Shown: one piece after another, positions 18,082-26,810 of the stretch
Numbering within the stretch: the first letter of the stretch is position 1
Layout of the letters: each line of letters starts with the position of its first letter
Origin: Microbulbifer aggregans
GTDB lineage: Bacteria > Pseudomonadota > Gammaproteobacteria > Pseudomonadales > Cellvibrionaceae
Length of the DNA: 64,000 bases
Assembly (NCBI RefSeq): GCF_020524005.1
Contig: NZ_JAIVKK010000003.1
Span: forward strand, 62,001-126,000
Direction: 5' to 3'
Notes under the pieces: model-generated
The model's input: the letters and a program-made list of their open reading frames with translations, nothing else
The model's database searches: none
What the model was told of the DNA's origin: nothing
Made by a program: the position numbers and the translations under genes

Positions 18082-18869
18082 TGGCTGCGCACCAGATCTC
18101 GCCACTGACTGCGATATACAAGCAAGCCAAAGGCCAACATAGCCAACGAGCTCGTCGCCAAGTAGGGTAAATTCGCGAACATACCGTGGTAACTGGCAAA
18201 CAGCCCCTCACGAGTCAGCTCGATCATGTGCAGCAAGGGGTTCCAGGATAGATAGCCGTGATACTCCTGTGGCACCTGCTCCAGGGAGAAAAATACCCCA
18301 GAAATAAAATACAGCGGCCGCACGATCATTGGGGCAAATTTAGAAGCTTCAGGAAATTTAGTGCCCACCACACACATGGTGAGACTGACTCCAAAACAGA
18401 AGCCGAAAAATAGGAGGTTTACGACAACCAGCAGCAGGAAATCATTAAACTCTGCCACCACCCCAAACCACGCGAGAATGCCCAACAGTGTAACCAGGCT
18501 AAACACGTAGATGGCAAACTCTAGAAGTACGCGAGAGAGGACGGCATCAAAGGGGCGCAGCTGACGGTAATTGAACAAGCCGCGGTTGGACTCTACGGCG
18601 GCAACACCTTTGCCGAAACTGCTGCTAAAGAAGATAAAAGGCGCTATCCCACCCAGCATAAAAAGCAATGTAGGAATGCCTGGGTAGAACTCCCGCCCCA
18701 ACAAGCTGAAGATTGTTGCCAACACCATGATATGCATAGCAGGCTCCAACAACACCCACGCGTAGCCGAGACGCCACTTGCCGAAGCGGGTCTTCATCTC
18801 GCGGATCAATAAAGCGTGTATAACATCGCGCTGAATCCGCCAGGGACTGCGCTGAATTGTTGGATGCAT
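18078..18869 (-). CDS. kpsM: Capsule ABC transporter permease
   Basis: The membrane subunit of the ABC-2 type capsule exporter, 263 residues with about six hydrophobic segments. The N-terminal IHALLIREMKTRFGKWRLGY and the SGVFFSLEQVP region are characteristic of KpsM/CtrC/BexB. It is the first gene of the capsule locus, and its stop overlaps the kpsT start as ATGA. The 411 bp upstream should hold the operon promoter. Confidence 0.93.
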   Translation of the reverse strand: MHPTIQRSPWRIQRDVIHALLIREMKTRFGKWRLGYAWVLLEPAMHIMVLATIFSLLGREFYPGIPTLLFMLGGIAPFIFFSSSFGKGVAAVESNRGLFNYRQLRPFDAVLSRVLLEFAIYVFSLVTLLGILAWFGVVAEFNDFLLLVVVNLLFFGFCFGVSLTMCVVGTKFPEASKFAPMIVRPLYFISGVFFSLEQVPQEYHGYLSWNPLLHMIELTREGLFASYHGMFANLPYLATSSLAMLAFGLLVYRSQWRDLVRSQ

Positions 18870-19232
18870 TGTTTTTGGTATTTCGGATTTTTATTACTTG
18901 GTCGCCTTCACCCCAAAGGCGCCACCCCATTCCCGGGAATACTGCTATTCCAAATCCCTTCCCCCACTACCACATCTTAAAAATGTGAAGTGCATCCCTG
19001 AAAGCAAGCGAGAAATACTACTAGAACTAAGCAGCCAATTCACCTCAAAATCGACCACAAAGAGCTAGTGAGCAAAGAAATTTGTGACTACAAAGACACG
19101 AGGCTTGCCGGAGAGTTCCTGAAGAACTCCCGCTGCCCACACTCATCGAACGAACTACAGGCAACTTTAGTACGAGCGCTTCGCGCGGCACCTTGTGAAC
19201 CGAGAGCTAAGCCTCACTCACGGGCAGTTCTG
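18870..19232. other. Upstream region of the capsule operon
   Basis: This 363-bp stretch precedes kpsM and follows the tRNA-Ala terminator. I looked for an ops/JUMPstart element (GGCGGTAG) on the minus strand and found none. There is a small hairpin GAGTTC-CTGAA-GAACTC near 19114. No promoter can be assigned with confidence, and no open frame with coding character is present. Confidence 0.4.
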
Positions 19233-19284
19233 CCAAATACGAAAAAGGCCGCACTCATTCGAGTGCGGCCTTTTTCGTATTTGG
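19233..19284 (-). terminator. Terminator of tRNA-Ala, perfect 24-bp palindrome
   Basis: Positions 19233-19256 and 19261-19284 are exact reverse complements around ATTC. On the minus strand the GC-rich part GCCGCACTC/GAGTGCGGC is followed by TTTTTC. The arm reaches into the CCA end of the tRNA gene. Because the A-tract is mirrored, it could also terminate plus-strand transcription. Confidence 0.9.
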
Positions 19285-19357
19285 TGGAGCTAAGCGGGAT
19301 CGAACCGCTGACCTCAACACTGCCAGTGTTGCGCTCTCCCAGCTGAGCTATAGCCCC
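19282..19357 (-). tRNA. tRNA-Ala (anticodon GGC)
   Basis: The minus-strand sequence starts GGGGCTATAGCTCAGC and ends TTAGCTCCACCA, 76 nt with encoded CCA. The anticodon stem CAACA/TGTTG encloses the loop CTGGCAG, giving anticodon GGC for GCC/GCU alanine codons. The T-arm GCGGTTCGATCCCGC is normal. A strong hairpin terminator follows immediately. Confidence 0.97.
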
Positions 19358-19524
19358 AAATTGGGTTGCTTTCGTGTTTGCGTTTCCCCCGAAAGCGAGG
19401 CGCATTTTAACAGCGCTTCCGGGGGTGTCAACAAGAAAAAACAACTTTTTAATCAAATAGTTAGCAAAACTTGTGAACGCATGGTCAGCCGTCTGAACCT
19501 TGCGTCCACCTCCCCGACTCCCAC

Positions 19525-20436
19525 TTACGCGGGAGCAACTTCTTCTTGCTTCTGGGCTTGCAGGAATTCACGCAAACCCGCGCCAACTTCTGCGTGCTGC
19601 AGGCCATACGCGAACTGGGCTTTCATATAACCCAGCTTGTTACCACAGTCGTGACTGTGGCCGACAATACGATAGGCATCTACGGTCTGAACTTTGAGAA
19701 GTTCGTCGATCGCATCGGTCAGCTGGATTTCACCGCCGGCGCCCGGCTGGGTTTTTTCCAGCAGGTCCCAGATTTCGGCGGGTAATACATAGCGCCCAAC
19801 GACCGCCATGTTGGAGGGGGCCGCATCGACGCTGGGCTTCTCGACCATACCGTCGATCTTCGCCACGCCGCCTACGTGCAGGTCTGCGCCCAGGCAATCA
19901 ACCACGCCGTATTTGTTGACCTCTTCCCAGGCGACAGACTCCACCATGATCTGGCTCGCCTTGGTCTGCTCGAAGTTGCGCACCATGGCAGCGAGGTTGG
20001 TGGTCTTAAGGTCCGCGGTGTACTGGTCTATCAGCACGTCTGGCAGCAAAACGGCAAACGGATTGTCACCCACTACCGGGCGGGCACAGGAAATTGCATG
20101 ACCGAGACCTTTGGCTTCGGCCTGGCGGACGGAAATAACGGTCACATCTTTGGGTACGATGGAGCGGACTTCATCCAGCAGCTGGCGCTTCAAACGGTTT
20201 TCCAGCTGAGCTTCGAGCTCAAAGGAGGTATCGAAGTGGTTTTCGATCGCGTTTTTACTGGCGTGGGTGACCAGCACGATTTCTTTGATACCCGCAGCAA
20301 CGGCTTCATTAACCACATACTGGATCAACGGCTTGTCGACAATGGGCAGCATCTCTTTGGGGATGGCCTTGGTTGCCGGCAACATTCTGGTCCCCAAACC
20401 CGCAACAGGAATGACTGCTTTTTTCACTTCGGTCAT
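19525..20436 (-). CDS. galU: UTP-glucose-1-phosphate uridylyltransferase
   Basis: Makes UDP-glucose from UTP and glucose-1-phosphate, supplying capsule, lipopolysaccharide and osmolyte synthesis. The N-terminal [20 protein letters not shown] is the nucleotidyltransferase signature, [10 protein letters not shown] and EKP follow, and LPDVL carries the metal-binding Asp. At 303 residues it is of standard length. It has its own transcription unit: a perfect CRP-type palindrome lies 73 bp before the start codon. The location beside the capsule locus makes functional sense, but galU is also a general housekeeping gene. Confidence 0.95.
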   Translation of the reverse strand: MTEVKKAVIPVAGLGTRMLPATKAIPKEMLPIVDKPLIQYVVNEAVAAGIKEIVLVTHASKNAIENHFDTSFELEAQLENRLKRQLLDEVRSIVPKDVTVISVRQAEAKGLGHAISCARPVVGDNPFAVLLPDVLIDQYTADLKTTNLAAMVRNFEQTKASQIMVESVAWEEVNKYGVVDCLGADLHVGGVAKIDGMVEKPSVDAAPSNMAVVGRYVLPAEIWDLLEKTQPGAGGEIQLTDAIDELLKVQTVDAYRIVGHSHDCGNKLGYMKAQFAYGLQHAEVGAGLREFLQAQKQEEVAPA

Positions 20437-20508
20437 GCTTTTTCCTTTTATTTAAAACTTCTTGGTTAATCCATTAATCCTGATTTTTTCAGCATTCTAC
20501 CCTTGAAA

Positions 20509-20524
20509 TGTGACAGATGTCACA
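20509..20524. promoter_or_regulatory. CRP/Vfr-type site upstream of galU
   Basis: TGTGA-cagatg-TCACA matches the symmetrical CRP half-site consensus exactly. It lies 73 bp upstream of the galU ATG. Related GTGA-N6-TCAC palindromes lie at 22457-22470, 29569-29582 and 62115-62128. Confidence 0.7.
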
Positions 20525-20596
20525 CGAGACAAAAAGTAGACAACCCCACCAATTTCTAGCCATTCCTAGCGTATTTATCACAATTAAATTACAGGC

Positions 20597-20629
20597 AAAA
20601 AAAATGCCACCTCCGAATACAGGTGGCAT
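20597..20629 (-). terminator. Rho-independent terminator after gltX
   Basis: On the minus strand ATGCCACCT pairs with AGGTGGCAT around an 8-nt loop and is followed by eight T. It lies beyond the 53-bp REP array, about 170 bp after the gltX stop. Confidence 0.85.
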
Positions 20630-20659
20630 TGGTGAGGCCCTGTAGCTGGATCCTGAGGC

Positions 20660-20793
20660 TGGATCCCGGATCAAGTCCGGGATGACAGGTTTGTGCTGGC
20701 CCTTGCCTATGCTGGATCCCAGATCAAGTCCCGGATGACAGGTTTCTGCTGGCCCTTTCCTATACTGGATCCCGGATCACGTCCGGGATGACG
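20660..20793. repeat. Three REP-like units with 53-bp period
   Basis: Units begin at 20660, 20713 and 20766. Each contains the core ATCCCGGATCAAG/CGTCCGGGAT and GACAGG or GACGGG, joined by a spacer ending in ttgcctat/ttcctat. The core is the same family as the 41-bp array at 12512-12745, but with a longer, different spacer. A broken extra copy starts at about 20647. Confidence 0.88.
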
Positions 20794-20801
20794 GGAGCCC
20801 A

Positions 20802-22277
20802 CTAAGCCAGAGAGGCGTATTCCTTTTCCCAGCGCTTCAGTACCTTTTTACCGGCCCCACCCAGTACGTCAATCGCCTGGCGCAGGCGCGCGCGGCTCAG
20901 GTCGGCGCCCAGCAGGTCCATGGCGTCCATGACCGAGAAGGACGCGGTGGTTCCGCTGATCGCCACGAACAGCGGCGCGTTGAAGTCCTTGAGTTTGAGT
21001 TCCATCGCGGTCGACAGGGCCTTCACTGCCGCGAAGATCTCGTCTTTGCTCCAGGTACGCAGGGCCTCCAGGCGCCACAGGGTGAACTGTAGGACTTTCT
21101 TCTGATCGTCCAGTTCCAGCTTGTTGTCGGCGAAGCTGGCTTCAGTCAGGGGCAATTTGCCAGCGGCGAGGAAGCTCACCAGCGGTGCGAAGTCGCCGAA
21201 GGTTTCCATACGGCCCTTGGCATGGGGCAGTACCTTCATCAGGTTTTCGCGGTTGAGCAGCCAGTTTTGCAGGCGCTCCGCCAGGGCCGCGTCTTCCAGC
21301 TCACGGATCCACAGGCCGTTGAGCCAGCTCAACTTCTCCACATCGAATACCGGGCCGCCCAGGGAGACACGCTGGATATCGAAATGCTTGAGCATTTCAT
21401 CCAGGGTGAACTTCTCGCTCTCATCCGGCATGGACCAGCCCATACGGCCGAGGTAGTTCAACAGGGCTTCTGGCATAAAGCCGGCGCGCTGGTAGTACAG
21501 GATGGAGGTTGGGTTCTTGCGCTTGGACAGCTTGGTCTTGTCCGGGTTGCGCAACAGCGGCAGGTGGCACAGCACCGGCATTTCCCAGCCGAAGTATTCG
21601 TACAGCAGCTTGTGCTTGGGCGCGGAGTTGATCCACTCCTCGCCGCGCAGTACGTGGGTGATTTCCATCAGGTGGTCATCTACCACGTTGGCCAGGTGGT
21701 AAGTGGGCATGCCGTCAGATTTGAGCAGTACCTGGGCGTCTACCTGGGCCCAGTCGATCTCGATGGTGCCACGCAGCAGGTCGTCCACTACGCAGGTACC
21801 GCTTTCCGGTACGTTCATCCGTACCACGTAAGGTTCGCCCGCGGCTTTGCGCTTGGCGACTTCTTCTTCGGGCAGTGCCAGATCACTGGGCTTCAGCGTG
21901 GTGCGGCCGGCCTCCTGCAGGCCTGCGCGCAGGTGCTCCAGTTCGTCTGCGGTGCGGTAGCAGTGGAAGGCATGGCCTTTCTCGACCAGCTCATCACAGT
22001 ACTTCTTATAGATGTCGCCGCGTTCACTCTGGCGATAGGGGCCGTGTGGGCCGCCCACGTCCGGGCCTTCCTGCCATTCCAGTCCCAGCCAGCGCAGGCT
22101 GTCGAGGATCGCCTGCTCGGATTCCGGCGTGCTGCGAACCTGGTCGGTATCTTCAATACGCAGAATAAACTGGCCACCCTGGGCCTGCGCGAAGCACTGG
22201 TTGAACAGGGCAATGTAGGCGGTGCCTACGTGGGGATCGCCGGTGGGAGAAGGAGCAATACGGGTTCTTACGGTCAT
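20802..22277 (-). CDS. gltX: Glutamyl-tRNA synthetase
   Basis: Charges tRNA-Glu with glutamate. The class I signature [12 protein letters not shown] places HVGT at 16-19, and the second ATP-binding motif KLSKR is at about 249-253. At 491 residues it is the normal bacterial length. The ATG at 22277 is used because it begins [13 protein letters not shown], the family's usual start; an upstream in-frame start at 22418 would add 47 residues of no known kind. It is followed by a REP array and a terminator, so it is a single-gene unit. Confidence 0.96.
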   Translation of the reverse strand: MTVRTRIAPSPTGDPHVGTAYIALFNQCFAQAQGGQFILRIEDTDQVRSTPESEQAILDSLRWLGLEWQEGPDVGGPHGPYRQSERGDIYKKYCDELVEKGHAFHCYRTADELEHLRAGLQEAGRTTLKPSDLALPEEEVAKRKAAGEPYVVRMNVPESGTCVVDDLLRGTIEIDWAQVDAQVLLKSDGMPTYHLANVVDDHLMEITHVLRGEEWINSAPKHKLLYEYFGWEMPVLCHLPLLRNPDKTKLSKRKNPTSILYYQRAGFMPEALLNYLGRMGWSMPDESEKFTLDEMLKHFDIQRVSLGGPVFDVEKLSWLNGLWIRELEDAALAERLQNWLLNRENLMKVLPHAKGRMETFGDFAPLVSFLAAGKLPLTEASFADNKLELDDQKKVLQFTLWRLEALRTWSKDEIFAAVKALSTAMELKLKDFNAPLFVAISGTTASFSVMDAMDLLGADLSRARLRQAIDVLGGAGKKVLKRWEKEYASLA

Positions 22278-22602
22278 GATTCGCCTGACAGGGTTGATTT
22301 GGGTCAATTGGCTGACTTTGAGGCGCGGCATTATATCGCCGGGATTCATTAGCGCACAGGGCCGTGAGCAGGAAGGTGCCCGAGCGATGTTTACAGTCCG
22401 TAAACGATTAAAAAACAATCACAAAAAGTGAACGACCAGACTCCCCAATATAATCCGTGACTCGCGTCACAAAATAAGTATCATTGCGCCTGAAAAACCC
22501 AAAGTGGGGGAAAAACCGCCAACTTGTTCGAATAGGCGACACGGTACGGCGCGGAATGCAGTGCCCCATATAAGAATGACTTTCAGGATTAGGGATAAAT
22601 AG
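22278..22602. other. Divergent control region between gltX and the fimbrial operon
   Basis: This 325-bp region separates gltX (minus) from the pilin gene (plus). It holds one recognisable site, GTGA-ctcgcg-TCAC at 22457-22470, a CRP-like palindrome about 135 bp before the pilin start. AGGGAT, about 12 bases before the ATG, may serve as the ribosome site. I see no clear -10/-35 pair. Confidence 0.5.
22457..22470. promoter_or_regulatory. CRP-like palindrome GTGA-N6-TCAC
   Basis: GTGA-ctcgcg-TCAC followed by AAAATAA. It keeps four of the five consensus bases of each half-site. It could act on the fimbrial operon or on gltX. Confidence 0.45.
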
Positions 22603-23145
22603 ATGAAACCATTGGTTCGTTTTCTGATTGCAGGTTCTATCGCCATTGCCGCGATCAATGCAAATGCACAGGTGACTTCAGCCCAGTCTGCTGATACCGA
22701 TATCACTGTGAGCTTGACTCTACCCCAGTTGATCGAGCTGGAAGGCTTGAACGACATCACGATCGATGCCGGCAGCTTTCTGGGCGCCAACGCCACCGGT
22801 AGTGATGATTTTTGCGTGGGCGGATACGGCTACTCAACCTATTCCATTCAGTTCGACAGCGCCAACGCCAGCGGTACGCAGTTCAGAATGGCTGATAGCG
22901 GCACTACCCCGAGCTACGTCAACTACAACGTTGATTTTGCCAATGATCTCGGCAGTGTAAGCCATATCCCCGCGGAGTCTGGTGTTGCACTGACCGGGAA
23001 CGAACGCGGCGTGGCCAATATCGCCTGTGCCACCAGCGGCGAAAACCGCCAGTTGCTGGTCACTGTCCTGCAGTCAGACTGGGAAAACGCAAATGCGCTT
23101 TCCACATTCAGCGACACGCTGACCGTGACAGTCACGGCGGAATAA
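22603..23145 (+). CDS. Fimbrial major subunit (SCPU-like pilin)
   Basis: A secreted 180-residue pilin. The signal peptide MKPLVRFLIAGSIAIAAINANA is cleaved before QVTSAQ (read in two parts). The mature protein has ITVSLTLPQL, a cysteine in DDFCVGGYGY and a second in ANIACATSG, and ends with the alternating strand DTLTVTVTAE that would serve as the subunit's last strand. The layout recalls the spore-coat-U-like pilins of archaic chaperone-usher systems. The gene is followed after 46 bp by the usher. Homology with the C-terminal half of the adhesin at 25689-26786 is visible (FCV, DSANG, TLTVTVE). Confidence 0.7.
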   Translation: MKPLVRFLIAGSIAIAAINANAQVTSAQSADTDITVSLTLPQLIELEGLNDITIDAGSFLGANATGSDDFCVGGYGYSTYSIQFDSANASGTQFRMADSGTTPSYVNYNVDFANDLGSVSHIPAESGVALTGNERGVANIACATSGENRQLLVTVLQSDWENANALSTFSDTLTVTVTAE

Positions 23146-23191
23146 GCCCGCGGACAACGACCGCCCCTGGCGGTCGTTCGCGACCATCACC

Positions 23192-25705
23192 ATGAACCAG
23201 ACCACTGCGCGGGGCATTCTCACGCTGGCATTGATGTTCTCCAGCTGGGCAAACAATGCGGCGGCCACGGCCGCATTTACCCTGGAAACCACAATTCCTG
23301 AGGGCTTTGCCGACCTGGCCGCTCCGCAGCAACTGGTTGCCGACGTCTATTTCGGTAATCGCGCAATTGGCACTGCGCAAGTCGTGGTGACACCGGAATC
23401 TGTGCAGTTTCTCGATCCCGACCGGGTACTGGAGATGCTGCCACAAACGCTCGATCCGGAAGTCGTTTTATCCCAGCTATCCCGGCCGCAGCAGAAAAAC
23501 GCACACCGTGTTTGTTACTCCCGGCAGCAGGCAAACTGCGGAGTTTTGTTGCCGGAGACATTGGGAATTATTTATGACGACAGCCGGTTCCGCGTTGACG
23601 TCTTCCTGTCGCCAGCATTGCTTCCTCAGACCGAGGCGATAAAAAACCCTTTTCTGCCCGAGGCAAGCAGTCGCCTCTCCTTTGTCCAGAACCTTACTGG
23701 CAGCTGGTCCGGTGTCCGCAACGATACGGGGCAGTCCCTGCAGAATAATGCGTTGTTTGGTCAAAGCATTCTGAGCTTCGGCGAGAGCGGCCTCCACAGT
23801 CAGTGGGCTGTGGATAACCTGTCTGGTAGCCAGGTGTATCAGCTGCACTGGACGCGGGACTACCAGGGTAAATCCTACTCCCTCGGGTTGATCCAACCGC
23901 AAAACCAGTACAACAACATCAGCTCCAGCCCCTATTTTTACGGTGTAGAGTACCGCTCCTCCCTTAACAGCCGCACCGACCGTGTTTATCAACAGGGCGC
24001 ACAGCTGGAAGTGAATATGCCGGTGCGCGGCCGCGTCGAATTGCGCAAAGACGATCGGCTTGTGCACAGTGAGTTTATCGAGGCGGGCAATCAGCTCATC
24101 GACACCAGCACCTTGCCCGGAGGTGCCTACACCCTGGATATCCGGACACTGGATGAAAACGGCCGCCTGATTACCGAGTACAGCCATTTTTTTGCCAAAG
24201 ACGCCATTTTGCCCGCGCCAGACGAGTGGCAGTGGAGCCTGCAAGCAGGCGCCCCGGCACAACTCAGCCAGGACCGGGTTCTTCCGGATAGTTCAGAAAC
24301 CTATCTGATTCAGGGAGCACTTGCGCGGCGACTGCTGGACAATACCGGTCTGTTTACCGGATTTGCGGCAACCGAATCGGAGCAGATTTTCGAGCTTGGG
24401 GCGCGCTGGATTGGTGAACACCTGGAAATTTCTCCCAGTGCACTGACCACGCAGGATGGTCGCTACGGCTACCGTGTCTACGGAAGCCTGCAAATGCCAT
24501 GGATGTCTTTGAGTGCTTCCGAATCCTTTCTGGAGGACGACCAAACCGCCGAGCCTCTGGAATACTCTTTACTGAACCAGGGCTACCTGCAACGCAATGC
24601 CATGCTGAGTGCACCACTCTGGAATGGACAACTTTCGTTGCGCTACCAGGAAAGAAGCGCTCCGATTTATTTCGACTCTCAGGAATTCAATCTGGATACG
24701 GCAACGACAGGCGCCCGGCGACTGAAAACCCTCCAGTTTCGAAAGAACCTGTTCCGCAGTCGCTATTGGCAGGGCGATGTATTGCTCGCCCACAACGATG
24801 CGGATGGGGAGCAGCTATCCACTCTTACTGTTCAGTTCCGCTTCCAGGACGGCAACTGGACCCACAGTACAAACGCAAGAACAGACTCTGGGCGCAGCGA
24901 CGACCAGAATACCCGCCTCGGCTTTCAGTCGCGCTGGCGGGATGGTGATCGCTGGGTCGCTGAAGTCAATCAGGACTTCGCCGGCGAAGCCAGTGCCGAT
25001 GCCTACTTGCTCAGCAGCAACACACGCATCGCAGGACACCGCGGGCAAGTCACCTCAAGCCTGAATTACCGCAACACTTCACGCGGCAACAGTACCAGTA
25101 AATCCCTGAATTATCTGGGAAGCTTCAGCACCAGTATTATTGCCAATCAGTCCGGGGCAGCCTGGGGCGGCGAGCGCGCGCTGGACAGTGCGCTGCTGGT
25201 AAATATTGACGGCAGCCCGGACCAGGACTTCGAGATCCTCGTGGACGGTGTGCGACGCGGCTACGCGAAAGGCGGTGAACGCTCAGTGGTAAACCTCTCG
25301 GCATTCCAGAGCTATGACATCAGTGTAAAACCGCTGGGCGATGGCTTCTTCGAATACCAGGACAACCAGGAATCGGTAACGCTCTACCCCGGTAATGTCG
25401 CGGATGTCGATTACGCGATTCGCCCGTTGATTCTGGTTATCGGCCGCCTCTTTCGCGGCGGCGCCCCGGTTGTAGCCAAGAAAATATCCATCGGCGAATA
25501 CACGGCCACCACCGACGACTTTGGCGTTTTTCAGATGGAAATGTTCGCCAACCCGCGCACGATGCGCGCACCGGATGTGCTTTGGAATGGATGCCGGGTG
25601 CCGATCCCGGAGCAGGAAGCGGGAGATGACTGGTTGAATTTAGGGATAATTGATCTCGACCGGGCAGTTTGCGAGAAGGAGGCTGCTCATGTCGCCAACC
25701 GCTAA
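23192..25705 (+). CDS. Outer-membrane fimbrial usher
   Basis: An 837-residue usher that secretes and assembles pilus subunits. It has a signal peptide (hydrophobic GILTLALMFSSW, likely cleavage after NNAAATA), an N-terminal chaperone-binding region, and a long beta-barrel with NQYNNISSSPYFYGVEYRSS. The middle part GRVELRKDDRLV..GAYTLDIRTLDENGRL is the plug/E-set type region. The C-terminus SYDISVKPLGDGFFEY..VTLYPGNVADVDY and GRLFRGGAPV resembles TcfC/CfaC-type (alpha or archaic) ushers more than PapC/FimD. Its stop overlaps the adhesin start by 17 bp, so the two genes are coupled. Confidence 0.85.
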   Translation: MNQTTARGILTLALMFSSWANNAAATAAFTLETTIPEGFADLAAPQQLVADVYFGNRAIGTAQVVVTPESVQFLDPDRVLEMLPQTLDPEVVLSQLSRPQQKNAHRVCYSRQQANCGVLLPETLGIIYDDSRFRVDVFLSPALLPQTEAIKNPFLPEASSRLSFVQNLTGSWSGVRNDTGQSLQNNALFGQSILSFGESGLHSQWAVDNLSGSQVYQLHWTRDYQGKSYSLGLIQPQNQYNNISSSPYFYGVEYRSSLNSRTDRVYQQGAQLEVNMPVRGRVELRKDDRLVHSEFIEAGNQLIDTSTLPGGAYTLDIRTLDENGRLITEYSHFFAKDAILPAPDEWQWSLQAGAPAQLSQDRVLPDSSETYLIQGALARRLLDNTGLFTGFAATESEQIFELGARWIGEHLEISPSALTTQDGRYGYRVYGSLQMPWMSLSASESFLEDDQTAEPLEYSLLNQGYLQRNAMLSAPLWNGQLSLRYQERSAPIYFDSQEFNLDTATTGARRLKTLQFRKNLFRSRYWQGDVLLAHNDADGEQLSTLTVQFRFQDGNWTHSTNARTDSGRSDDQNTRLGFQSRWRDGDRWVAEVNQDFAGEASADAYLLSSNTRIAGHRGQVTSSLNYRNTSRGNSTSKSLNYLGSFSTSIIANQSGAAWGGERALDSALLVNIDGSPDQDFEILVDGVRRGYAKGGERSVVNLSAFQSYDISVKPLGDGFFEYQDNQESVTLYPGNVADVDYAIRPLILVIGRLFRGGAPVVAKKISIGEYTATTDDFGVFQMEMFANPRTMRAPDVLWNGCRVPIPEQEAGDDWLNLGIIDLDRAVCEKEAAHVANR

Positions 25706-26786
25706 ATGCGCCCTACTGTTTTTACATTTTGTTCTACTGGCAGTCACGGCCGAATACTCGGCCGCGCAGAGTACCAATACGGATCCCTGCGGCAACGGCA
25801 CTGCGATCCCGCTGACACAGGAAAACAACTACGACCGCAATCGGTTTGTCGGCGTATGTGGGCTGGAAAACAATACGCTCACCTTCACCCATAACGAAAC
25901 CGCAGGACACCTGGGGGAATACCCCTTTTCAGTGCGCAGCTGTTTCGTCGAGTGGGGAGAAACCTGTACTACTGCCCTGCCCTATACCGTGCTTATTTCC
26001 GGCGAATACGATGAAAAAGAAGAAGGCTTTATTCTGCGCAGGGACAGGGGGCAGGGTAACCAAACCACCAATATCAACCTTACGCTCTCCAGCGGTGGCG
26101 TAAGCCATTTGATCCCGCCGGAGACGGAAGTCCCTGCCGCCTCCACGGGTGACGGTTCGGTTTCTTCGATGTTTCCCGGCGGCGCCAACGGCATGCAGGT
26201 CCCGGTCACGCTGTCTGTGCAACTGGTCAACCCCAACGACAAGCTCCAGCCGGGCGTCTACTCGGGGACATTCACTTTATCAATCTATCAATGCGGCACC
26301 TATGCCGGTAGCGGCTGGCACTCCGTGTGCAACGGCTCGGTGCGCTATACCTACCTGGAAAATATTGCATTCACTATCGAGCTGCGAACAGAATCCACCA
26401 TTGATATCAGCGGTGTGGAAGATGTTGCCCTCATATTCACTCCGGGCGAGGGTGCGTCGGGCAGTACGCAGTTTTGCGTAAGTAGCAGTGGCGGAGCACT
26501 GTTTCGTATCACGGCCGACAGCGCCAACGGTAACGGACAGTTTATCCTGCAGGGCAGCGATCAGCTGCAGTACTCGGCACAGGCGGCGCACCTCCCCAGT
26601 GGGCGCAGTGAGCAACTTCAGGAATCTCAGGCTTCGCCAGGCTGGCCCGGCCATACGGATAGCCAGTGTCTGGGCAATACCCAGGAGAATATGGAAATTC
26701 TGATCAGGGTCGATCAATCACAAATTGATCAGGCTCGCGATACCAATTACCTGGATACTCTGACACTGACCGTGGAACTCGAGTAA
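25689..26786 (+). CDS. Two-domain fimbrial tip adhesin
   Basis: The ATG at 25689 is preferred over one at 25650 because it follows a strong AAGGAGG and begins a clear signal peptide (MSPTAKCALLFLHFVLLAV, cleavage near SAAQ). The 365-residue protein has an N-terminal domain with four or more cysteines (CGNGT, VCGLEN, RSCFVEWGETC), unlike the pilin. Its C-terminal ~130 residues (TIDISGVEDVALIF, QFCVSSSGGALFRI, DTLTLTVELE) are homologous to the pilin at 22603-23145. An adhesive domain fused to a pilin domain is the standard tip-adhesin plan. The receptor is unknown. Confidence 0.7.
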   Translation: MSPTAKCALLFLHFVLLAVTAEYSAAQSTNTDPCGNGTAIPLTQENNYDRNRFVGVCGLENNTLTFTHNETAGHLGEYPFSVRSCFVEWGETCTTALPYTVLISGEYDEKEEGFILRRDRGQGNQTTNINLTLSSGGVSHLIPPETEVPAASTGDGSVSSMFPGGANGMQVPVTLSVQLVNPNDKLQPGVYSGTFTLSIYQCGTYAGSGWHSVCNGSVRYTYLENIAFTIELRTESTIDISGVEDVALIFTPGEGASGSTQFCVSSSGGALFRITADSANGNGQFILQGSDQLQYSAQAAHLPSGRSEQLQESQASPGWPGHTDSQCLGNTQENMEILIRVDQSQIDQARDTNYLDTLTLTVELE

Positions 26787-26810
26787 GCAGGCAACAGGCA
26801 TCACCGATTT

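Noticed and set aside
18870..19232. ops/JUMPstart element for RfaH before kpsM
   Set aside because: No GGCGGTAG on the minus strand; the closest sequence (GTGGTAGTGG near 18970) is too different.
19068..19346. A 92-residue plus-strand open frame ending in a VELSGIEPLTS-type sequence
   Set aside because: It runs antisense through the tRNA-Ala gene and its terminator; this peptide is the well-known false translation of tRNA antisense strands.
21222..22352. A 376-residue plus-strand open frame
   Set aside because: It is antisense to gltX, has no recognisable domain and no ribosome site.
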